Part shown: piece by piece, positions 7,655-17,028 of the stretch
How positions within the stretch are numbered: the first letter of the stretch is position 1
How the letters are laid out: each line of letters opens with the position of its first letter
Source: Streptomyces galbus
Lineage (GTDB): Bacteria; Actinomycetota; Actinomycetes; Streptomycetales; Streptomycetaceae
NCBI RefSeq assembly: GCF_005280195.1
Contig: NZ_SZPR01000019.1
Location: 186,001 to 250,000 of the forward strand
DNA: 64,000 nucleotides
Direction of reading: 5' to 3'
Translations under genes and position numbers: made by a program
Notes under the pieces: model-generated
Told to the model about the DNA's origin: nothing
What the model saw: the letters and a program-made list of their open reading frames with translations, nothing else
Database searches by the model: none

Positions 7655-10558
7655 ATGACGGATCACGCGGAGCTGGAGGCGGCGCTGCGCCGGGGCGTGC
7701 GCGGGGACGTGGACTTCGGGGTGACCGCCCGGGCGCTGGTCACCATGGACGCGTCCAACTACCGGCGGGTCCCGCGGGGCGTCGTCGCGCCCCGGGACGC
7801 CGACGACGTGGCGGCCGTACTGGCGGTGTGCCGCGAGCACGGCGTGCCGGTGGTGGCGCGCGGCGGCGGTACCTCGATCGCCGGGCAGGCGACCGGCACG
7901 GGCGTGGTGCTGGACTTCACCCGCCACATGAACCGCCTGGTGGCGCTGGACCCGGACACCCGCACCGCCGTGGTCCAGCCCGGCCTGGTCCTGGACCGGC
8001 TCCAGGAGGCCGCCGCCCCGCACGGCCTGCGCTTCGGACCCGACCCCTCCACGCACAGCAGGTGCACGCTCGGCGGGATGATCGGCAACAACTCCTGCGG
8101 CTCGCACTCGGTGGCCTGGGGCACCACCGCGGACAGCGTGCGGGAGCTGGACGTGCTCACCGCGCGCGGCGAGCGGCTGCGGCCCGGCCGGGACTGGGCC
8201 GGGGCCCCGCAGGGCCTGCGGGCGCTGGTGGACGGTGAGCTGTCCCGGCTGCGCACCGGCTTCCCCGAGCTGCCCCGCCGCATCTCCGGGTACGCGCTGG
8301 ACGCCCTGCTGCCCGAGCGGGGCGCCGACGTCGCCCGCTCCTTCTGCGGCTCCGAGGGCACCCTCGGCATCCTGACCGAGGCGGTCGTCGGGCTCGTCGA
8401 GGCGCCCCGCGCGCGTGCCCTGGCGGTGCTCGCCTACGGGGACGAGGGCGCCGCGGCGGAGGCGGCGGCCGGGCTGCTGCCCCACCGACCGCTGACCGTG
8501 GAGGGCATGGCGGCCGACCTGGTGCCGCCGGGGGCGGGCCTCCCGCGGGGCGGCGCGTGGCTGTTCGTGGAGACCGGCGGGGAGACGGCCGCCGAGGCAC
8601 GCGCGCGTGCGGAGGAGATCGTGCGGGCGGCCGACGTCCTGGACGCGCTGGTGGTGACGGACCCGGCCGCCCAGCGGGCCCTGTGGCGCGTCCGGGAGGA
8701 CGCGAGCGGCACCGCCACCCGGATGCCCGACGGCACCGAGGCGTGGCCCGGCTGGGAGGACTGCGCCGTGCCGCCCGCCCGGCTCGGCGCCTACCTGCGC
8801 GACTTCCGCGCCCTGCTCGCCTCCCACGGCCTGCGCGGCACCCCGTACGGGCACTTCGGGGACGGCTGCATCCACGTCCGCATCGACTTCGACCTGCTGA
8901 GCGAGGCCGGCGTGGGCCGCTTCCGCCGGTTCTCCGAGGACCTCGCGGACCTGGTCGTCGCGCACGGCGGCTCGCTGTCCGGGGAGCACGGCGACGGACA
9001 GGCACGGGCCGAGCTGCTGCCGCGCATGTACGGCCCGGAACTCGTGGCCCTGTTCGAGCGGGCCAAGGCCGTCTGGGACCCCGACGACCTGCTCAACCCC
9101 GGCATGCTGGTCCGCCCCGCCCCCCTCGACTCCCACCTCCGTTTCGCGCCGCTGCCCCGCGGACCGGTCCCGGTGGTCTTCGGCTACCCGGCCGACGGCG
9201 GCGACTTCACGGCGGCGGTGCGGCGCTGCGTCGGCGTCGCCAAGTGCCGTACGACGTCGGCGGCCGGCCCGGCCGTGATGTGCCCCTCCTTCCGCGTCAC
9301 CGGCGAGGAGGCCCACTCCACGCGCGGGCGGGCCCGGCTGCTGCACGAGATGCTGGCCGGCGAGCTGGTCACGGACGGCTGGCGCTCGCCGGAGGTGCGC
9401 GACGCCCTCGACCTGTGCCTGGCCTGCAAGGGCTGCCGCTCGGACTGTCCGGTCGGGGTGGACATGGCCACGTACAAGGCGGAGTTCCTGCACCACCACT
9501 ACGCCGGCCGGCGCCGCCCCGCCGCCCACTACAGCCTGGGCCGGCTCCCGCGGTGGCTGCGGTGGACGTCCCGCGCCCGGCTGGCGGGGCTCGTCAACGC
9601 GCTCGCGGCGGTACGCCCGCTGGCCCGCGTGGGCAAGCGGCTGGCCGGCGTGGCGCCCGAGCGGGCGGTGCCGCGCCTGGCCGGGGAGACGTTCAGCCGG
9701 TGGTGGCGGCGTTCGGCGGGGCGGGGGAGCGGGAGCCATGGGGGTGTCGGGGAGAGCGGCGGGGCCGGGCCGCTGGTGGTGCTGTGGCCCGACACCTTCA
9801 CCGAGCACCTGGCGCCGTCGGTGGGGCGGGCCGCGGTCCGCGTGCTGGAGGCGGCCGGGCTGCGGGTGACGCTGCCGCCGACGCTGCGGATGCGCGGGCG
9901 CCCGGTCGGCGACGGCCGCTCCCGGTTGCCGCTCGCGCTGCTGACGGCCCGCCACACGCGCGTGTGCTGCGGCCTGACGTACGTCTCCACCGGCCAGCTC
10001 GACCACGCGCGCACGGTGCTGCGCCGCACCCTGGACCTGATGGAACCGGTGCTGGAGACCACCGCCCCGGTCGTCGTCCTGGAGCCGAGCTGTGCGGCGG
10101 CGCTGCGCGGCGACCTGCCCGGGCTGCTGCCCGACGACCCGCGGGCCGCCCGCCTCGCCACGCGCGTGCTGACGTTCGCGGAGGTGCTGGAGCGGTACGC
10201 GCCCTCCTGGGTGCCGCCCCGCGTGGACCGCCCGGCCGTCGGCCAGACCCACTGCCACCAGCACGCGGTGCTCGGCGACGCCCCGGACCGCCGGCTGCGC
10301 GCGGCCGCCGGCCTCGACGGGGAGCTGAGCGGCGGCTGCTGCGGCCTGGCGGGCGACTTCGGCTTCCAGCGCGGCCACTTCGAGGTCTCCCGCGCCTGCG
10401 CCGACGAACAGCTCCTGCCGGCGCTGAAGGACGCGCCACCGGACGCGGTGGTCCTCGCGGACGGCTACTCCTGCCGCACCCAGGTGGAGCAGTTGACCGG
10501 AACGCGGGCCAGGCACCTGGCGGAGGTGCTGGCCCGGGCCCTGCCGGACGAGGCATGA
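7655..10558 (+). CDS. fused FAD-linked oxidase / Fe-S oxidoreductase (GlcD-GlcF or YdiJ type)
   Basis: The 967-residue protein joins an FAD-binding domain to an iron-sulfur electron-transfer domain. Residues about 30-210 are an FAD_binding_4 (PCMH) domain with ARGGGTSIAGQ; about 240-490 the FAD-oxidase C domain ending in GEHGDGQ and NPGMLV. Residues about 520-600 hold cysteine motifs (CVGVAKC...MCPSF, CLACKGC...CPVGVD) for Fe-S clusters; two CCG-type motifs (HTRVCCG, GGCCG) are near 770 and 893. Relatives oxidise D-2-hydroxy acids such as D-lactate, glycolate or D-2-hydroxyglutarate and pass electrons to the respiratory chain. The exact substrate cannot be read from sequence. Confidence 0.9.
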   Translation: MTDHAELEAALRRGVRGDVDFGVTARALVTMDASNYRRVPRGVVAPRDADDVAAVLAVCREHGVPVVARGGGTSIAGQATGTGVVLDFTRHMNRLVALDPDTRTAVVQPGLVLDRLQEAAAPHGLRFGPDPSTHSRCTLGGMIGNNSCGSHSVAWGTTADSVRELDVLTARGERLRPGRDWAGAPQGLRALVDGELSRLRTGFPELPRRISGYALDALLPERGADVARSFCGSEGTLGILTEAVVGLVEAPRARALAVLAYGDEGAAAEAAAGLLPHRPLTVEGMAADLVPPGAGLPRGGAWLFVETGGETAAEARARAEEIVRAADVLDALVVTDPAAQRALWRVREDASGTATRMPDGTEAWPGWEDCAVPPARLGAYLRDFRALLASHGLRGTPYGHFGDGCIHVRIDFDLLSEAGVGRFRRFSEDLADLVVAHGGSLSGEHGDGQARAELLPRMYGPELVALFERAKAVWDPDDLLNPGMLVRPAPLDSHLRFAPLPRGPVPVVFGYPADGGDFTAAVRRCVGVAKCRTTSAAGPAVMCPSFRVTGEEAHSTRGRARLLHEMLAGELVTDGWRSPEVRDALDLCLACKGCRSDCPVGVDMATYKAEFLHHHYAGRRRPAAHYSLGRLPRWLRWTSRARLAGLVNALAAVRPLARVGKRLAGVAPERAVPRLAGETFSRWWRRSAGRGSGSHGGVGESGGAGPLVVLWPDTFTEHLAPSVGRAAVRVLEAAGLRVTLPPTLRMRGRPVGDGRSRLPLALLTARHTRVCCGLTYVSTGQLDHARTVLRRTLDLMEPVLETTAPVVVLEPSCAAALRGDLPGLLPDDPRAARLATRVLTFAEVLERYAPSWVPPRVDRPAVGQTHCHQHAVLGDAPDRRLRAAAGLDGELSGGCCGLAGDFGFQRGHFEVSRACADEQLLPALKDAPPDAVVLADGYSCRTQVEQLTGTRARHLAEVLARALPDEA

Positions 10559-10650
10559 CCCCGGAGTGACCCCAGGAGGTCTCTCGTCGCGCGCTCCGCC
10601 CCGCCCGGCTCCTACGGTGGTCGCAACCGTTGCGCGAAGGAGATCCCGGT

Positions 10651-11787
10651 ATGTCCCTGCCCGCCCCGCCCCTGTCCGTCCGGCCCCTGTCCCGGGCCGA
10701 GCACCTCGCCTTCGTCGCGGAGCGGCCCTCCGTGAGTCACCTGCAGGTCCCCGCGTGGGGCGAGGTGAAGCGGGAGTGGCGGGCGGAGAGCCTCGGCTGG
10801 TGCACGCCGGACGGCCGCCTGGCCGGGGCCGGGCTGGTCCTGCTGCGGCCGTTGCCCGGGCTGCGCAGGTACCTCGCCTACCTGCCCGAGGGCCCGGTGA
10901 TCGACTGGTTCGACGCCGACCTGGACCGCTGGCTGACGCCCCTGCTCGCCCACCTGAAGGGGCTGGGCGCCTTCTCGGTGCGGATGGGCCCGCCCGTCGT
11001 CCTGCGCCGCTGGAGCGCCGACGTGGTCAAGGCGGCCGTCGCCGACCCGGACGCCCGCCGGCTGGGCGACGTCGAGCCGACGTCGTACGACCCGCGCGCG
11101 GCCGGGGTGGCCGAGCGGCTGCGCCGGGCCGGCTGGCGGCCCTCGCGGCAGGGCGGCGAGGACGGCTTCGCCGCCGGCCAGCCCCGCCACGTCTTCCAGG
11201 TGCCCCTCGCCGGCCGCACCCTGGAGGACGTCCACCGCGGCCTGAACCAGCAGTGGCGGCGCAACATCAAGAAGGCCGAGCAGGCCGGCGTGAAGGTGGT
11301 CCGCGGCGGCCGGGAGGACCTGCCCGTGTTCCACGAGCTGTACCGGGAGACCGCCGAGCGCGACCGCTTCCTGCCCCGCCCGCTGCCGTACTTCGAGCGG
11401 ATGTGGACCGCCCTGACCGCCGAGCACCCGGACCGGATGCGGCTCTACCTCGCCCACCACGACGGCGAGGTCCTGGCCGCCGCCACGCTGCTCACCGTCG
11501 GCGAGCACGTCTGGTACTCCTACGGCGCCTCCACCGCCCGCAGGCGCGAGGTGCAGCCCGGCAACGCGCTGCAGTGGCGGATGCTCTGCGACGCCCACGA
11601 GGAGGGCGCCGCCGTCTACGACCTGCGGGGCATCACCGACACCCTGGAGGAGTCCGACCCCCTCCTCGGCCTGCTGCGCTTCAAGGCCGGCACGGGCGGC
11701 GAGGCGGTGGAGTACCTGGGCGAGTGGGACCTCCCCCTCAACCGCTTGCTGCACACGGCGCTCGGCCTCTACCTGAGCCGCCGCTGA
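10651..11787 (+). CDS. FemX/FemAB-family peptidoglycan interpeptide-bridge aminoacyltransferase
   Basis: The 378-residue protein has two GNAT-like halves typical of Fem ligases: N-terminal S-H-L-Q-V-P-A-W-G-E-V, a central NQQWRRNIKKAEQAGV helix (about 195-215), YRETAERDRFLPR and the C-terminal YDLRGITD...LLRFKAGTGGEAVEYLGEWDLP. Such enzymes use aminoacyl-tRNA to add bridge residues to lipid II; Streptomyces has a Gly bridge, so lipid II:glycine glycyltransferase is the likely reaction. The start ATG 10651 has a strong ribosome site (GAAGGAGAT). A TACGGT hexamer at 10613-10618 is a plausible -10. The gene lies 92 bases after the oxidoreductase. Confidence 0.85.
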   Translation: MSLPAPPLSVRPLSRAEHLAFVAERPSVSHLQVPAWGEVKREWRAESLGWCTPDGRLAGAGLVLLRPLPGLRRYLAYLPEGPVIDWFDADLDRWLTPLLAHLKGLGAFSVRMGPPVVLRRWSADVVKAAVADPDARRLGDVEPTSYDPRAAGVAERLRRAGWRPSRQGGEDGFAAGQPRHVFQVPLAGRTLEDVHRGLNQQWRRNIKKAEQAGVKVVRGGREDLPVFHELYRETAERDRFLPRPLPYFERMWTALTAEHPDRMRLYLAHHDGEVLAAATLLTVGEHVWYSYGASTARRREVQPGNALQWRMLCDAHEEGAAVYDLRGITDTLEESDPLLGLLRFKAGTGGEAVEYLGEWDLPLNRLLHTALGLYLSRR

Positions 11788-11931
11788 GCCGACTCACGAC
11801 GCGCGGGTCCGTCCATCATGCGGGACAGTTGCATAACGGGTTCACACGCCTGACGAGGTCCACTACCCTGGACTTCGCAGTGCAGCACGCTGAACAATCT
11901 CCGAGCCGAGAACCTAGAACCTGGACCGCCC

Positions 11932-12858
11932 GTGACCACGCCCAGCACCTCCACCGCACCCACGGCGGCGCACGCCCCGGCCGCCCCGGGCCCCCGCTCG
12001 TCCCTCGGTCCCGTCGGCCTGGTGCTGGCCGGCGGGGTGTCCGTGCAGTTCGGCGGCGCCCTGGCGGTGACGCTGATGCCGCGGGCCGGCGCCCTCGGCG
12101 TGGTCGCGCTGCGGCTGCTGGTGGCGGCGGTGGTGCTGCTGCTGGTGTGCCGCCCCAAGGTGCGCGGCCACTCGCGCGCCGACTGGGGCACGGTGGTGGT
12201 TTTCGGCCTGGCGATGGCCGCCATGAACGGGCTGTTCTACCAGGCCGTGGACCGCATCCCGCTGGGCCCCGCGGTCACCCTGGAGGTCCTGGGCCCCCTC
12301 GCCCTGTCCGTCCTCGCCTCGCGCCGGGCGATCAACCTGGTGTGGGCCGGGCTCGCGCTGGCCGGGGTCTTCCTCCTGGGCGGCGGCGGCTTCGACGACC
12401 TGGACCCGGCGGGCGTGGCGTTCGCGCTCGGGGCGGGCGCGATGTGGGCGGCGTACATCGTCTTCAGCGCGCGTACCGGCCGGCGCTTCCCGCAGGCGGA
12501 CGGCCTGGCGCTGGCGATGGCGGTGGGCGCGGTGGTCTTCCTGCCGCTGGGCCTGGCCGAGTCCGGCACGAAGCTGTTCGACCCGGTCACACTGGGGCTG
12601 GGCGCCGCGGTGGCCATGCTCTCCTCGGTCATGCCGTACACGCTCGAACTCCTCGCGCTGCGCCGCCTGCCCGCCTCCACCTTCGCCGTCCTGATGAGCC
12701 TGGAGCCGGCCCTCGCCGCCACCGCCGGCTTCCTCGTCCTCGGCCAGTCCCTGAGCCTGCCCCAGACCCTGGCCATCGGCCTGGTCATCGCGGCCAGCAT
12801 GGGCGCGGTGCGCACCCAGGTGGGGCGGCGCAAGCCGGTGGTGGCGCCGGAGGCGTGA
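11932..12858 (+). CDS. EamA/RhtA-type inner-membrane exporter
   Basis: The 308-residue protein has ten hydrophobic helices arranged as two EamA repeats and matches RhtA-like threonine/homoserine exporters of the drug/metabolite transporter superfamily (for example NGLFYQAVDRIPLGPAVTLE and SSVMPYTLELLALRRLP). Export of small amino acids or related metabolites is inferred. The start is GTG 11932; the first 25 residues are Ala/Pro-rich and cytosolic. No operon partner is evident. Confidence 0.85.
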   Translation: MTTPSTSTAPTAAHAPAAPGPRSSLGPVGLVLAGGVSVQFGGALAVTLMPRAGALGVVALRLLVAAVVLLLVCRPKVRGHSRADWGTVVVFGLAMAAMNGLFYQAVDRIPLGPAVTLEVLGPLALSVLASRRAINLVWAGLALAGVFLLGGGGFDDLDPAGVAFALGAGAMWAAYIVFSARTGRRFPQADGLALAMAVGAVVFLPLGLAESGTKLFDPVTLGLGAAVAMLSSVMPYTLELLALRRLPASTFAVLMSLEPALAATAGFLVLGQSLSLPQTLAIGLVIAASMGAVRTQVGRRKPVVAPEA

Positions 12859-12902
12859 GCCCGGCGGGCCCTCCCGGCCCCCTGGCCCGGGGGTACCCGG
12901 CT

Positions 12903-12914
12903 CATGAATTCATG
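12903..12914. promoter_or_regulatory. 12-bp perfect palindrome beside the long-operon promoter
   Basis: CATGAATTCATG is a perfect palindrome directly abutting the second palindrome at 12914. It is in the AT-rich part of the upstream region and may extend a regulator site. No regulator is assigned. Confidence 0.4.
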
Positions 12915-12927
12915 CAAGCACGCTTGC
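12914..12927. promoter_or_regulatory. candidate TetR operator (inverted repeat over the -35)
   Basis: GCAAGC-AC-GCTTGC is a perfect 6-2-6 inverted repeat overlapping the -35 hexamer TTGCTT. The operon's last gene encodes a TetR regulator, so autoregulation through this site is a reasonable inference. Confidence 0.5.
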
Positions 12928-12952
12928 TTGTTTCTGGCCCCGCTGCCATGCT
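12924..12952 (+). promoter_or_regulatory. promoter of the Atu/Liu-like operon, leaderless type
   Basis: TTGCTT (12924-12929), a 17-base spacer and CATGCT (12947-12952) form a reasonable vegetative promoter. The -10 ends 6 bases before ATG 12959, and there is no Shine-Dalgarno, so the first gene should be translated from a leaderless mRNA. Confidence 0.55.
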
Positions 12953-12958
12953 CCCCCC

Positions 12959-13753
12959 ATGGCCGACCCGACGCCCGTCTTCGACGACCTGCGTGCCGAG
13001 AGCGACGAACTGGACCGCCTCGTCGCCGAGTCGGAACCCGAGCAGTGGGCCCTGCCCACCCCCGCCGCGGGCTGGACGATCGCCCACCAGATCGCCCACC
13101 TCGCCTGGACCGACCGTTCGGCGCTCACCGCGGTCACCGACGAGGAGGCGTTCCGGGAGCTGGTGGAGAAGGCCCTCGCCGCGCCCGACACCTTCGTCGA
13201 CGAGGGCGCCGAGGACGGCGCCCGCCTGGCGCCCGCCGACCTGCTGGGCCGCTGGCGCGAGGGCCGCGCCGCCCTCAGCAGGGCCCTGGCCGCGGCCCCG
13301 CCCGGCGCCCGCTTCCCCTGGTACGGGCCCCCGATGTCGGCCGCCTCCATGGCCACCGCCCGCCTGATGGAGACCTGGGCCCACGGCCTGGACGTCGCCG
13401 ACGCCCTCGGGGTCACCCGGCCCCCCACCGACCGGCTGCGCCACATCGCCCGGCTCGGCCACCGCACCCGCGACTTCGCGTACACCGTGCACGGCCTGCC
13501 CGTCCCCGCCGACCCGTTCCGGCTCGACCTGACCGGCCCCGGCGGCGACGTCTGGACCTACGGCCCCGGGGACGCCCCGCAGCGCGTCACCGGGAGCGCC
13601 CTCGACTTCTGCCTCCTGGTCACCCGGCGGGCCCACCGCGCCGACCTGGCGCTGCGCGCCGAGGGCCCGGACGCCGACCGCTGGCTGGACCTGGCCCAGG
13701 CGTTCGCCGGCCCGCCCGGCGCCGGCCGGCCGCCGAAGGGAGCCGGCGCGTGA
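12959..13753 (+). CDS. TIGR03084-family protein (DinB/MDMPI-like metal-binding)
   Basis: The 264-residue protein matches the actinobacterial TIGR03084 family, related to mycothiol-dependent maleylpyruvate isomerases and the DinB fold. Its N-terminal four-helix region has WTIAHQIAHLAWTD with the conserved metal-ligand histidines, and the middle has METWAHGLDVADALG with another conserved His. Family members are often found beside AtuA-like and acyl-CoA carboxylase genes, as here; no reaction is established. It is the first gene of the operon and its stop overlaps the next start by 4 bases (GTGA). Translational coupling with the AtuA-like gene is therefore likely. Confidence 0.8.
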   Translation: MADPTPVFDDLRAESDELDRLVAESEPEQWALPTPAAGWTIAHQIAHLAWTDRSALTAVTDEEAFRELVEKALAAPDTFVDEGAEDGARLAPADLLGRWREGRAALSRALAAAPPGARFPWYGPPMSAASMATARLMETWAHGLDVADALGVTRPPTDRLRHIARLGHRTRDFAYTVHGLPVPADPFRLDLTGPGGDVWTYGPGDAPQRVTGSALDFCLLVTRRAHRADLALRAEGPDADRWLDLAQAFAGPPGAGRPPKGAGA

Positions 13754-15423
13754 CCCTGCGCATCGGCAACTTCTCCGGCTTCTACGGCGACCGCTCCGAC
13801 GCCCTGCGCGAGATGCTCACCGGCGGCGAGGTCGACGTCCTCACCGGCGACTACCTCGCCGAGCTGACCATGCTCATCCTCGGCCGGGACCGGCTGAAGG
13901 ACCCCGGCGCCGGGTACGCCCGCACCTTCCTGCGGCAGCTCGAGGAGTGCCTCGCGCTGGTCCACGACAAGCGGGTGAAGATCGTCACCAACGCGGGCGG
14001 CCTGAACCCGGCCGGGCTCGCCGCCCGCGTCCGGGAGCTGGCCGAGCGGCTCGGCGTGCCGCTGCGGGTCGCCCACGTCGAGGGCGACGACCTCACCGCC
14101 GCCCACCCCGGCAGCCTCGCCGCCCACGCCTACCTCGGCGGCTTCGGCATCGCGGCCTGTCTGCGCGCGGGCGCCGACGTCGTGGTCACCGGCCGGGTCA
14201 CGGACGCCGCCCTGGTCACCGGGCCCGCCGCCGCCCACTTCGACTGGCCGCCCGACGCCTACGACCGGCTCGCCGGGGCCGTCGTCGCCGGGCACGTCCT
14301 GGAGTGCGGCACCCAGGCCACCGGCGGCAACTACGCCTTCTTCACCGAAGGACCCGGCGACGTCGGCCACCCGGGCTTCCCGCTGGCCGAGCTGCACGAG
14401 GACGGCACCGCCGTCATCACCAAGCACCCCGGCACCGGCGGCTTCGTCGACGTCGGCACGGTCACCGCGCAACTGCTCTACGAGACGGCGGGCGCCCGGT
14501 ACGCGGGCCCCGACGTCACCGCCCGGCTGGACACCGTACGGCTCCGCCAGGACGGGCCGGACCGGGTGCGGATCGAGGGCGTGCGCGGGGAGGCGCCGCC
14601 GCCCACGCTCAAGGTCGGCCGCAACCGGCTCGGCGGCTTCCGCAACGAGGTCGTCTTCGTGCTGACCGGCCTCGACGTCGAGGCCAAGGCCGCCCTCGTC
14701 CGGCGCCAGCTCGCGCCCGCGCTCGGCAAGGTCGCCGACGCCCGGTGGGAGCTGGTGCGCACCGACCGGCCCGACGCCGCCACCGAGGAGACGGCGAGCG
14801 CGCTGCTGCGGCTCGTCGTGCGCGACGCCGACCAGCAGGCCGTGGGCCGGGCGCTGAGCGGGGCCGCGGTGGAACTCGCCCTCGGCAGCTACCCCGGCTT
14901 CCACGTGCTGGCCCCGTCCGGGAAGGGCGCGCCGTACGGCGTCTTCGAGGACGCCCGCGTCCCGCAGGACGCCGTCGAGCACGTGGCCGTCCTGCCCGAC
15001 GGGCGCCGCGTCCCCGTGGCACCGGCCCCGGACAGCACCGTTCTGGACGACGTGCCCGAGCCGCCGCTGCCCGGTCCGCCGCCGGACGGGCCCACCCGGC
15101 GGGCGCCCCTCGGGCTGGTCGCCGGCGCCCGCAGCGGTGACAAGGGCGGCCACGCCAACGTGGGCGTGTGGGCCCGCACGGACGCGGCCTGGTCCTGGCT
15201 CGCCCACACCCTGACCGTCGACCGCTTCCGCGCGCTCCTGCCGGAGACCGCCCCGCTGCCGGTGACCCGGCACGTCCTGCCCCGGCTGCGCGCCCTGAAT
15301 TTCGTCGTCGAGGGCATCCTCGGCGAGGGCGTCGCCGCGCAGGCCCGCTTCGACCCGCAGGCCAAGGCCCTCGGCGAATGGCTGCGCTCCCGCCACCTGG
15401 ACATCCCGGAGGCCCTGCTGTGA
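13750..15423 (+). CDS. AtuA-like protein (DUF1446 plus ferredoxin-fold domain)
   Basis: The 557-residue product is an acyclic terpene utilisation AtuA-family protein. The DUF1446 domain (about 1-430) begins LRIGNFSGFYGDR and contains TNAGGLNPAG, the GRVTDAAL motif and GGNYAFF. The C-terminal AtuA-like domain (about 455-555) begins GARSGDKGGHANVGV. In Pseudomonas, AtuA is needed for citronellol/geraniol growth but its chemistry is unknown. It starts at GTG 13750 overlapping the upstream stop, and its own stop overlaps the carboxylase beta start, so three genes are translationally coupled. Confidence 0.88.
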   Translation: MTLRIGNFSGFYGDRSDALREMLTGGEVDVLTGDYLAELTMLILGRDRLKDPGAGYARTFLRQLEECLALVHDKRVKIVTNAGGLNPAGLAARVRELAERLGVPLRVAHVEGDDLTAAHPGSLAAHAYLGGFGIAACLRAGADVVVTGRVTDAALVTGPAAAHFDWPPDAYDRLAGAVVAGHVLECGTQATGGNYAFFTEGPGDVGHPGFPLAELHEDGTAVITKHPGTGGFVDVGTVTAQLLYETAGARYAGPDVTARLDTVRLRQDGPDRVRIEGVRGEAPPPTLKVGRNRLGGFRNEVVFVLTGLDVEAKAALVRRQLAPALGKVADARWELVRTDRPDAATEETASALLRLVVRDADQQAVGRALSGAAVELALGSYPGFHVLAPSGKGAPYGVFEDARVPQDAVEHVAVLPDGRRVPVAPAPDSTVLDDVPEPPLPGPPPDGPTRRAPLGLVAGARSGDKGGHANVGVWARTDAAWSWLAHTLTVDRFRALLPETAPLPVTRHVLPRLRALNFVVEGILGEGVAAQARFDPQAKALGEWLRSRHLDIPEALL

Positions 15424-17018
15424 CCGTCCTGCCGTCCGCCCTGGACACCCGGGGCCCCGACCACGCGGCCCACCGGGCGGCCATGCTCGCCAAGCTGGCC
15501 GACCTCGACGCCGAGCACGCCAAGGCCCTCGCGGGCGGCGGCGAGAAGTACGTGCAGCGGCACCGCGCGCGGGGCAAGCTCCTCGCCCGTGAGCGCGTCG
15601 AGCTGCTGCTCGACCCGGACACGCCGTTCCTGGAACTGTCCCCGCTCGCCGCCTGGGGCAGCGACTACACGGTCGGCGCCTCCCTGGTCACCGGCATCGG
15701 CGTGGTCGAGGGCGTGGAGTGCCTGATCACCGCCAACGACCCGACCGTGCGCGGCGGCGCCTCCAACCCCTGGTCGCTGAAGAAGGCGCTGCGCGCCCAC
15801 GAGGTCGCGCTCGCCAACCGGCTGCCCGTGATCAGCCTGGTGGAGTCCGGGGGCGCCGACCTGCCCTCCCAGAAGGAGATCTTCATTCCGGGCGGGGCCA
15901 TCTTCCGCGACCTCACCCGGCTGTCCGCGGCCGGCATCCCCACGGTCGCCGTCGTCTTCGGCAACTCCACCGCCGGCGGCGCCTACGTCCCCGGCATGTC
16001 CGACCACGTGATCATGGTCAAGGAGCGGGCCAAGGTGTTCCTCGGCGGCCCGCCGCTGGTGAAGATGGCCACCGGCGAGGAGAGCGACGACGAGTCCCTC
16101 GGCGGCGCGGAGATGCACGCGCGCGTGTCGGGCCTCGCCGACCACTTCGCCGTCGACGAGCCGGACGCGCTGCGGCAGGCCCGCCGCGTGGTCGCCCGCC
16201 TCAACCACCGCAAGGCGTACCCCGACCCGGGCCCGGCCGAGCCGCCGAAGTACGACCCGGAGGAGCTGCTCGGCGTCGTCCCCGACGACCTCAAGGTCCC
16301 CTTCGACCCGCGCGAGGTGATCGCCCGGATCGTCGACGCCTCCGACTTCGACGAGTTCAAGCCGCTGTACGGCACCAGCCTGGTCACCGGCTGGGCCCGG
16401 CTGCACGGCTACCCGGTCGGCGTCCTGGCCAACGCCCAGGGCGTCCTCTTCAGCGCCGAGTCGCAGAAGGCCGCCCAGTTCATCCAGCTCGCCAACCAGC
16501 GCGACGTCCCGCTGCTCTTCCTGCACAACACCACCGGCTACATGGTCGGCCGCGAGTACGAGCAGGGCGGCATCATCAAGCACGGCGCCATGATGATCAA
16601 CGCGGTGTCCAACTCCCGCGTCCCCCACCTGTCGGTGCTGCTGGGCGCCTCCTACGGCGCCGGGCACTACGGCATGTGCGGGCGCGCGTACGACCCCCGT
16701 TTCCTGTTCGCCTGGCCCAGCGCCAAGTCCGCGGTGATGGGCCCGCAGCAGCTCGCCGGCGTGCTCTCCATCGTCGCCCGCCAGTCGGCCGCCGCGAAGG
16801 GCGCGCCCTACGACGAGGAGGCCGACGCGGGCCTGCGCGCCCTGGTGGAGCAGCAGATCGAGTCCGAGTCGCTCCCGATGTTCCTGTCCGGGCGGCTGTA
16901 CGACGACGGCGTCATCGACCCGCGCGACACCCGCACCGTCCTCGGCCTGTGCCTGTCCGCGATCCACACCGCGCCCTACGAAGGCGCGCGGGGCGGCTTC
17001 GGCGTCTTCCGGATGTGA
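15420..17018 (+). CDS. acyl-CoA carboxylase beta (carboxyltransferase) subunit
   Basis: The 532-residue protein has the two crotonase-like halves of biotin-dependent carboxyltransferases. It is close to the methylcrotonyl-CoA and geranyl-CoA carboxylase beta group: KYVQRHRARGKLLARERVE, SLVESGGADLPSQKEIF, GNSTAGGAYVPGMSDH and the second-half FLHNTTGYMVGREYEQGGI and GASYGAGHYGMCGRAY. It carboxylates an acyl-CoA using carboxybiotin from the alpha subunit encoded next. The methylcrotonyl/geranyl-type signature favours a branched beta-methyl substrate rather than acetyl- or propionyl-CoA. It starts at GTG 15420 in a GTGA overlap. Confidence 0.9.
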   Translation: MTVLPSALDTRGPDHAAHRAAMLAKLADLDAEHAKALAGGGEKYVQRHRARGKLLARERVELLLDPDTPFLELSPLAAWGSDYTVGASLVTGIGVVEGVECLITANDPTVRGGASNPWSLKKALRAHEVALANRLPVISLVESGGADLPSQKEIFIPGGAIFRDLTRLSAAGIPTVAVVFGNSTAGGAYVPGMSDHVIMVKERAKVFLGGPPLVKMATGEESDDESLGGAEMHARVSGLADHFAVDEPDALRQARRVVARLNHRKAYPDPGPAEPPKYDPEELLGVVPDDLKVPFDPREVIARIVDASDFDEFKPLYGTSLVTGWARLHGYPVGVLANAQGVLFSAESQKAAQFIQLANQRDVPLLFLHNTTGYMVGREYEQGGIIKHGAMMINAVSNSRVPHLSVLLGASYGAGHYGMCGRAYDPRFLFAWPSAKSAVMGPQQLAGVLSIVARQSAAAKGAPYDEEADAGLRALVEQQIESESLPMFLSGRLYDDGVIDPRDTRTVLGLCLSAIHTAPYEGARGGFGVFRM

Positions 17019-17028
17019 GGGACCTGAC

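Noticed and set aside
6170..10516. Minus-strand open frame of 1448 codons opposite the FAD/Fe-S oxidoreductase
   Set aside because: It is antisense to several well-supported genes, its composition is Arg/Gly/Pro/His-rich without domains, and it is the expected by-product of GC-rich third positions.
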